From contig NW_004191656.1 of NCBI RefSeq assembly GCF_000330505.1, forward strand, positions 38,157 through 51,969: DNA of 13,813 nt, in the 5' to 3' direction. Positions 7,218-13,813 of the stretch are shown here, piece after piece. Position numbers and translations under genes: made by a program. The notes under the pieces are model-generated. The model saw only the letters and a program-made list of their open reading frames with translations. It ran no database searches and was not told the DNA's origin. The number at the start of each line of letters is the position of its first letter. The stretch's first letter is position 1. This stretch comes from Entamoeba invadens IP1 (taxonomy: Eukaryota; Evosea; Mastigamoebida; Endamoebidae).

Positions 7218-10200
7218 TTAAATAGCAACACACGTTTTCGAGAAATTCCCCGTCGTCATTTCCATAATTAGATCTCTGACTTTAATATCCTCCTTCGCAA
7301 TAATGAGTTTCTTTTCTGCTGTTTCAATCCCTCCGTTCTTCAGATTTTTAAAGACAAAATTGATGAACTTCGCGTCACTACTTTTCGGCACATCAGTGAT
7401 GAAGATTTTATTCAGTGACGCGTAGACAATATCGACAACCAAAATGTTTTTCTTTACAACAATAACTCTGTCATAACACACGTGGATCTTCGCAGAGCTT
7501 TTTTTAAGATTCTTTTTGAGTGTTTCATACACCAATTTCGTCTTCTTGAGGACTTCTCTATAAAAGCAGACCGCAAAGATTTGTGTGAGTAACGTTTCCC
7601 GGGCAAGCATGTCGGGTAAAATGTAGGTTCTTTCCTTCTTCTCGACTTTATTCTTCCTCTCTCTGTCCATCACTCCATTGAACCTAAATACGACGTGTGG
7701 GACCTTTTCATACGCATCAATCTGGCGCATTTCGTTGATTAATATTTCGTTCATGATATTATGTGACGTGGGCTCGATATTTAACAGGGACTCAAACGTC
7801 AAAAGGACGATCCGGTCTTGTGCTTTGAATTTCGGATTGACCTTCCACGCGTGGAATTCCCTCTTCACAAACCCTTTTGACCCTTCCGGGATCATCACCT
7901 CCGTCTCCCCAAACACTTTCGACAGACTTTGCCAGTCGTCGATAATATCAAACAACTTTTGCCATCCACTTAGAAGTCCATACGTCCCATAATTGAGGGC
8001 CATTCCCTCTAAAAGTTTCTTCACGTTCTTTTCTGGGTGAATGATATACCCATGGACAAAATTATCTCTCATGGAGCCTTGAATTTGAATCAAAGAACTC
8101 ACAAGGTCGATTATAATGTTCTGTGGAACCTCCTCCGCACTAAACCACGAGAAGTCCAACACTAAATTGTACGGCAATTGGTCCGCCCCGTTCGTTAAGA
8201 CTAACGTGATGATATCAATGAAGTCCAAATTATCGTGGCGCTGCGGATTCTTATTTAACTCCGAAAGGTAGTGGACAAAGTTGTTGATGATCACATAGAA
8301 GACTAACTGCTGGTTCGCCAAAGAGTCGCCTCTATAGAAGATTTTGTCTCTCTCCAAGCACCTGACAAGTTCCACGTCGCTCATCTCGCGTTCACTTTTC
8401 TTCGTCTTTTTCGCAACTAAAAATGGGGGAACTCCAATGATGTCAAAGACCTCTTCTATTGCGTTCTTCTGCGCAGTCGTCGCGCTGATGTTTCCATTTG
8501 AAAGTTGCGCATTTAAGAAGTACAGTATCTGGTGGAACGAAAACAATTTAGAGATCTTAATATGCTCAACGTTGATATATTTCATTGACTCTTCAACACT
8601 CTCCGTCATCACTATCGTCTGCGTCGATATGAACATGTTACTCTCTTTAATAATCGGGTGATAATCTATCGAGAAACTCAACGTCTTCTCTAAGAACTTC
8701 TCCTTTGTGGAAGTCACTTGATTCGCTATGTTCTGCAACACTTTCGTCACTAATAATAAGTTCCGCCGACTCTTCGGCGTCACCTTCGCTTCAACTCCTA
8801 ACAGCCCAAAGTTCTCCGGAGAGGCAATCGCTGGACAAAAAATACGAAGAAAGAGAAAACCTCCTACTATTTTCGTGGGAAGCTCGCGGTCGTCGGAAAA
8901 GTGCTTCTCACAACTCAACCAAAGACAATTGCAGATCGTCCGAATCTCTTTGGGAACATCAGTGCGAGCAGATACAATGGATTCTATTAACTCTTTGCAG
9001 ATGTTCTTCAGTGCTACTAAATTACTCCCAAGCAGTTGACCCGGTTGTATTTTGCTTGATTTGAGTCATACATTTTCAATGAAAGTGAAGAATAAAATTG
9101 GAAGTCTATGTATTCACTGTATTAGACTTTCGATTGTGAATATTTTGAATATAACAGAATTATTTATTAGTGTCAAGTAAATTGTGTATGATACTATAAA
9201 AACATATAAAATTTGATATTATATCTAATAATTGTAAGTTACTCTTAATAGTAAATTAATAGTATTTATTAGTATTATTATACTATTAAATTTAATAATA
9301 AAATAATTAATATAATTTCTATTAATAGAACATCCAGTTTCTATTTTTCTATTATAATGATAAATTAATAGTTTGTTTATTAATTTATTTATTATTAAAA
9401 ATTAACTTATTTTTACTATAAATATATTCGTATTTTTAACAGTCACTTGAGTGAAAGTAGATTATATAAAAGTGTGAATAGTTATATTCAAAATATCATA
9501 AAGTAAAATTTTACAAATTTGAATGAACAAACGTTTCGTCGATTTCATATGATTGTTGAGTTGTGACTATTTTTAATATTGTGTTTTTGAGTGTGTTATT
9601 TAAGAACTTTTTGGACGCGGATCGGGCAAAGGCCGTCAGAAGTCGAGTGCAAAGGTTGTTCTGTCGAAAGAGCTCTTCCTTCGAGTGTGCTTCTTCGAAC
9701 TCCCTTCCAATGAGATATTTGATGAATGGGAGAATCCGATCGTTAAGTGAAAATAATTCGATGATAATCGCGATGTATTCGTCTAATGTGTAATTCGACA
9801 ATTTGTCTCCGATGAATGCCGCAATACTGTATATTACCATTTCATTGTTCAAGAGCGTACAGACGAAATATTAACACCAAAATAGATCAAATTCAAAATA
9901 TTCAAATCGTTCAGATGAATTAAAAAGTTCTGTGTAATTTATTCGAGAGAAATTTTTTGAATGAACAAAATGAATACTTTGAAATATTAATACAATAATA
10001 ATTAATTAAACTATTCAAAATATAACTCGACTCATTTTATTAAAAAGCGAATTATTTTATAAGAAATAAATACAAAGCATTTATAAAGCAATAACTCCAA
10101 TTAATAAAATAATTAAAAAGTCCACTTCTTCGATATTAAATACAAACAAATAATGAAAATAATGAAAAAAGGAATTAATAAGAATAAAAAGAATTAATTA

Positions 10201-10551
10201 TTATTTTAATTGATAATGTAGTAAGAATAAATAACAAGAAAACAAATGATTAAAATTTGATATAATAACTCGTTGATATATAATTAATTACTTGGTGTGT
10301 TATATTAACAAAGTTACAAACTCTAAATGCTGAGATATCCGATTCACTACAGAGGAGTAATGCTGAAACACAAATTGGAAGGACTCGTCGTCCCAATAAA
10401 ACGTCTTCCCACGCTGTTCCTCCGTGGGGTTCGGATCGACTACGCCACCAGAAGTCTCCGCTACCATTTTACTGAATGAAGACATCAAAGTTGATACAAA
10501 TAAGAATTTTAAGTTCGGTTTTATGAATTTCTGGATTCCTTTGATTAACAT
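7218..10551 (-). CDS. Neurofibromin-like Ras GTPase-activating protein, three exons, CaaX C-terminus
   Basis: The proposed join is 10551-10322, 9826-9533 and 9054-7218, giving 786 codons in frame. The RasGAP domain (about 77-320) spans all three exons. Exon 2 carries the arginine-finger motif EELFRQNNL (R131); exon 3 carries FLFLRIFCPAI (241-251, R245) and LQNIANQV. Both conserved arginines are present, so it should stimulate Ras GTP hydrolysis. Across the second junction, SYEIDET joined to KIQPGQ restores the spacing found in p120GAP and NF1. Residues about 411-550 (KIFYRGDSL.., NLVLDFSWFS) resemble the NF1 Sec14-like lipid-binding module, and about 551-605 its PH-like partner. About 695-775 may be another PH-like fold. 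The protein ends CVAI, a CaaX prenylation box. Internal Met23 (10485) is an equally credible start, giving 764 residues. The 7218-9054 coding region is near certain, exon 2 very likely, and exon 1 likely but dependent on one splice choice. Confidence 0.85.
9055..9532 (-). other. Intron 2 of the RasGAP gene (478 nt)
   Basis: The donor, read on the minus strand, is GAAAC|GTTTGTT, matching the Entamoeba 5' splice consensus exactly. The acceptor is ATCAAG|CAAAATA; it restores frame (AC+C = Thr175) and gives an uninterrupted RasGAP domain with family spacing. The acceptor AAG is unusual, since TAG is the common form, and the length is several times that of typical Entamoeba introns. The interior is mostly AT-rich with stops in all coding-direction frames. 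Removal is required by homology; only the exact acceptor base is uncertain. Confidence 0.8.
9827..10321 (-). other. Intron 1 of the RasGAP gene (495 nt)
   Basis: The upstream exon ends CATTTAGA|GTTTGTAAC, again a consensus Entamoeba donor, just where coding quality drops. The only AG that follows the last in-frame stop and precedes the RasGAP helices gives ATACAG|TATTGCG, which keeps frame (GA+T = Asp77). No other AG lies between the stop at about 9874-9872 and this point. Without splicing, the exon 2 frame would start at an ATG (9840-9838) that follows an overlapping out-of-frame ATG with a stop three codons on, a poor initiation context. The interior is AT-rich with no gene seen. Confidence 0.65.
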
Positions 10552-10558
10552 TTTTAAT
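10504..10558 (-). promoter_or_regulatory. Possible core promoter for an internal RasGAP start
   Basis: Read on the minus strand: TATTAAAA (10558-10551), then GAACTT (10516-10511), immediately followed by AAAATTC (10510-10504), then an in-frame ATG at 10485. TATA-like, GAAC and initiator elements in this order are known from Entamoeba promoters. If used, transcription would begin inside the longer reading frame and translation would start at Met23 (MSSFSKMVAE). The elements overlap possible coding sequence and are short, so chance is a real alternative. Confidence 0.35.
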
Positions 10559-11918
10559 AACAATTGTTTGGTTTTTTAAAAATCGAATTGTCTTGTTTGA
10601 AGTAACATTTCTAAATAGATTTTTGGGGTCGTTTTATTTAATACAGCGTCAAAAAAACAAATGGATTAATAAAGCATATGGGATATCTCTCTATTTTGGA
10701 TAGACAAAATGTATTATACATTTATTATAAATATATTATAATGGTTAGTTTGTTTTCCAAAACAAGTTCTATACAGCCAATTTTGTAGATTAATTAGAGA
10801 TTTTATATTTTTAATTTAATTTATTAATATAAACTATAACATTTATTAAATAATAGTTTATAATATAATATAATAATATTAATACTATTAATTATATTTT
10901 TATTGATTTGATAATGATAATAAAGACATTCAGATAAAAATAATTTTTTTAATAATAATGTTTTAAATTTAATTTTCCCAACTTAAATTATAAATATTAA
11001 AATTATTTCAAAATCAAATAACTGATAACACAACCAATAACATAAATAAGGTTAAGACCATTCGACTAATCATTTTCAAACATTAAAAGTAAAAAATACA
11101 GTTGATTTGGTAATAATTTTGAAAAAAAAATAACGAGAAAAAATTGCTAATTAACTCCAAAAAATATCAGTTTTTATTGAAATATATTAAGTTGATAAAC
11201 TAGCTATTAAATACAACATAACTCTCTTTCCTCGACGCTCACGACATAACTTCTTGATTTCAGTTGTTTTATTAATTTAATTGTAATTGTTTGAGTTATT
11301 GTTTTATTTGATCGTTTAATGCATGTTTGTTATCAATACTATTTTTTTGTTTAAATCTTGTACCGAATTAATTGTTTTACTTGTTAATGTAAAAAAGCGT
11401 TTTTTCTATGTTTTTAACAATTTGGAGCTTTCTTTATTTGTTTTATATGAAAAATATTGAAAAAGGTTGATGTTTTATTTTTTTGTTGTGTGTAAAAAAT
11501 TAAAAAGAGGAAAAAATGGTTTGAATTTTTTTGTAGATATATCCTTGTGATTTTAGTAAAATTAATATTCAAATGATAACAAAAATCACTAAGATATTTT
11601 AATTTTTGTTATTTCAAATCGTCTCCAAATGTTTCATAATGAAAAAAACAGAATGTAAAGACAATGAACATTTGTAATAAGCGTTTAGTCGCCACTTATA
11701 CATTTCATCAACTCGATTTACACTAAATTAGTAGAGTGTTGTTAATAAATAAATGTACAAACTCTAACAATAAGAGAGAATGGTTTGGATATTTAATTTC
11801 TAATGAACCAACTTCGACAACCGTTGATAAAATTAAGTATCTTCGAAATTATATTTAACATTAAATATTTCTTTTAATATGAAATTGATTTAATATTACA
11901 AATAAAAATAATACAAAC
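10552..11918. other. AT-rich intergenic DNA, no gene seen
   Basis: About 1.37 kb without a supportable gene on either strand. There are many homopolymer-like T and A runs. A short inverted repeat (TAACAAAAAT with ATTTTTGTTA, about 11578-11612) could form a small hairpin. A GC-richer island at 11222-11264 reads on the minus strand as a short basic peptide (EIKKLCRERRGKR) ending in a stop shortly after, but with no upstream frame; it could be an exon remnant or chance. No tRNA cloverleaf was seen. Confidence 0.4.
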
Positions 11919-12923
11919 TAAACTGTTTTTCAAAAGTCGGTACTGTCATATTTTTAGAACTTCCTAAAGTCCCGTTTTTTATTTTTTATTTTTCCTAAAA
12001 AAATAAAAAAACAAAAAATCGAAAGTACCGACTTTATTTTGAAAAAATACCAATCCCGTTCAATTATTTTCGTACAAATTCGGGAAAATGTTGGAATATT
12101 AGCCAGCCTTTTCCAAAAAACCTGATCCCGTTATTTGATTTGACCTCAACTCGATACTTCGCAACATATATTCAGTACTGTTGGCATAAAAGCACAACAA
12201 TAAACGTTTTAGTGAATTTGAATGGTGTTGTTTGTGTCGAGTTTTAACTGAATATTACTCTCGTTAAAATTTAATTGAAATTTAAAACAAACTGTGGTTT
12301 TCCATTCTGAATAAAAAATAATGAAATAAAGAGTACCAAAAACACCAAAAAATAAATTACACAAATGTTTGATAATTTTGACAGACCAAGTCAAAGAACA
12401 ACACAAGAAAAGACGATAAAATGATATAACAATATTGTTTTGTTATAGAATATTTTAAAAATGATGTTCTCACTGAATGCTTAAAGAGAATGTCGACTTT
12501 ATAAAACCCAACAAAGATAAGTCATCAAATCATTTTTATATTTTTATTATTCTTGTGACAATACTACTAAGCATACTAATCTTTGAACCTAGCTTTTGTT
12601 TTGTGAATATTTTATTAATTATTAAAATGTTTAATAATAAAAAAATTGACATTAAGTATATTTGCTTTTGTACTAAAATGCACTTTTTTGACAATTCACA
12701 TGTTTTTTATAAACAAAAATCCTGTTATTTTAAATTTTATATGGAATTTTTTAATGCTTAAAAATTCTTCAAGTAAAAAATATTTTTTGAAGACTGTTTT
12801 TCTCTTTTTTTACTTGGAAAAAATAAGTGATATTTATTACAATGAAACGATTCCCAAAAATAATAAACAAAATAAATGCAAAAAATCGGGACACCTCAGT
12901 ATTGACTTTTGAAAAACAGTTTA
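11919..12923. mobile_element. Non-autonomous TIR element of about 1 kb
   Basis: The element body is 11921-12921, flanked by TA at 11919-11920 and 12922-12923. The left end starts AACTGTTTTTCAAAAGTC (11921-11938). The right end is its inverse, GACTTTTGAAAAACAGTT, finishing at 12921. The match extends to 25 bp with two mismatches (GG versus AA), and a GTCCCG word follows inside both ends at different distances. No transposase domain is recognisable; the interior frames of 65 and 94 codons are low-complexity or hydrophobic and I do not call them. TA flanks suggest a Tc1/mariner-type element, but the termini do not begin CAGT as in the two MITEs on the left, so it is a different family and the class is tentative. 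Confidence 0.65.
11926..12047. repeat. Nested inverted repeat inside the 1-kb element
   Basis: The left terminal repeat of the surrounding element (TTTTTCAAAAGTCGGTAC, 11926-11943) has a second inverse partner only about 80 bp away: GTACCGACTT at 12025-12034 continuing as TATTTTGAAAAA to 12046. It matches the left arm, including CGGTAC, better than the distal right end does, apart from a 4-base insertion. Between them a T-rich block (about 11974-11995) faces an A-rich block (about 11997-12018), so the whole segment could fold into one long hairpin. It may be an internal terminal-repeat duplication or a small MITE of its own. Confidence 0.6.
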
Positions 12924-13598
12924 TATTTGTTTTAACTTTTAGTTTTTTATGATATTATTATTTTGAAATTTTGGGGTTTATTTAATTAAATTGTTATTCA
13001 AAAAATATTTTTGTTTAAATAGTTCATCAAAATAGTATGTTGTGTTTCAAAGGAAAAAAATTATGGAAAAAAACTTACAATAAAGTTCAACGAGTTAAAT
13101 ATAATTTTAGGCAATCAAATTTATTATTTTTTGTTTTTTATGGAATTTTTGAGTAGTAAAATAACATCCGATCATATGAAATTAATAAGGAAAAACACGG
13201 TAAGGTGTCCAGACTGATTTAAATTAGTATTTAGATATTATTTCTAAACCAAAATTGTTTGTAATATTATTTCGAAATATAAGATTATTATAGTTTTGAA
13301 TATTATACAAGTATTATAATATATATAATAATATAATTCATAAAAATTTAAAATATGAGGAAAAATAAAATTTTAAAATTGTTAAAATTTATAAAATATA
13401 TAAAATTAATTTTAATTAAAAAAACATTAAATAATATTGAAAATAATCATAATAAAATTACAAAAGAGAATAAATAACAAAAAGATATAAAATAAGGAAA
13501 TATATATTATAACGTTATGATAAATATATATAAAAAAAATAAATCAAATATCATTAACATTATGGTTTAAAAAAAAATAAGTAAATGTACATATCAAG
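12924..13598. other. AT-rich intergenic DNA, no gene seen
   Basis: About 675 bp, among the most AT-rich of the window, with simple AT-alternating stretches near 13315-13345 and 13500-13540. No open frame with credible composition, no RNA gene and no repeat family shared with the rest of the window was found. Confidence 0.4.
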
Positions 13599-13733
13599 GT
13601 GTTCATTATCAAAAGGTATGTCGAGGTGTTCAATATCAAGAAGTATGTCAAGTTGCTCAATATTAACATATCACTCAAGTTGCTCATTATTAACATATCA
13701 CTCAAGTTGCTCATTATTAACAAGTCACTCAAA
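13599..13733. repeat. Five tandem 27-bp repeats
   Basis: Units lie at 13599-13625, 13626-13652, 13653-13679, 13680-13706 and 13707-13733, all exactly 27 bp. Units 1 and 2 (GTGTTC.. ..TATGTC) resemble each other; units 3-5 (TTGCTC.. ..TCACTCAA) are nearly identical. This gradient is expected from stepwise local duplication. Because 27 is a multiple of three, a 9-residue repeat is readable in the plus strand (LLIINISLK-like, open from about 13580 to a stop at 13734) and in the minus strand (LSDMLIMSN-like). Neither has a convincing start or flanking coding sequence, so I treat this as a minisatellite or a decayed repeat-gene fragment. Confidence 0.7.
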
Positions 13734-13813
13734 TAAATTTTTTTAATTTAAATATGTTCGTTAAATTGTTAAATATCAATAATTATATACATCAGGATTA
13801 ATTAACTAGTATA

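Noticed and set aside
8916..8918. Start of the RasGAP C-terminal frame at this point
   Set aside because: The codon is TTG and lies in the middle of the GAP domain; the frame stays open and conserved upstream to the splice acceptor at 9055.
7678..9064. Plus-strand open frames opposite the RasGAP gene
   Set aside because: They are antisense shadows of a recognisable conserved protein, and carry no recognisable features of their own.
12209..12761. 65-codon minus and 94-codon plus frames inside the 1-kb element
   Set aside because: Composition is Phe/Ile/Asn/Lys-rich with no transposase motif and no Entamoeba-type promoter; such frames arise easily in DNA this AT-rich.
13544..13732. Minus-strand frame over the 27-bp repeats as a real gene
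   Set aside because: The apparent start is TTG rather than ATG and the frame leaves the repeats into low-complexity sequence; the array explains the open frame.
13599..13733. CRISPR array
   Set aside because: Units are directly adjacent with no spacers, diverge progressively, and the host is eukaryotic.

Overview
The window looks like nuclear DNA of an Entamoeba species, probably one rich in DNA transposons such as E. invadens or E. moshkovskii. Four things point there: very AT-rich intergenic DNA around GC-richer genes; a receptor-like transmembrane kinase with a long CxxC-repeat ectodomain, a family greatly expanded in Entamoeba; 5' splice sites reading GTTTGT; and a TATTTAAA core-promoter element. 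The species call is inference; no marker gene (rRNA or tRNA) is present.

Layout. Bases 1-143 (minus) hold the first 47 codons of an unidentified gene running off the left edge, with its core promoter at 161-181. Bases 182-2562 hold no gene I can support, but contain two short TA-flanked terminal-inverted-repeat elements (703-998 and 1370-1518) that share the terminal sequence CAGTAAAA and look like Tc1/mariner-type MITEs. Bases 2563-7080 (plus) encode an intact 1,505-residue transmembrane kinase. After a 137-bp convergent spacer made of repeated CTTTTAAAA words comes, on the minus strand, a RasGAP gene (7218-10551). I reconstruct it as three exons separated by two introns of about 480-495 nt. 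The spliced product is neurofibromin-like (RasGAP, Sec14-like, PH-like) with an added C-terminal region ending in a CaaX box, CVAI.

Bases 10552-13813 have no credible gene. They contain a 1-kb element (11921-12921) with 25-bp terminal inverted repeats and a third, nested copy of the repeat, and near the right edge five tandem 27-bp units (13599-13733).

Functionally the two complete genes are both signalling proteins: a cell-surface receptor-like kinase and a predicted membrane-targeted negative regulator of Ras. They are neighbours in a tail-to-tail arrangement with separate promoters, so proximity alone is no evidence that they share a pathway. The most useful results are the reconstructed split RasGAP gene, which looks like three unrelated short ORFs without splicing, its possible prenylation, and the three inverted-repeat elements.
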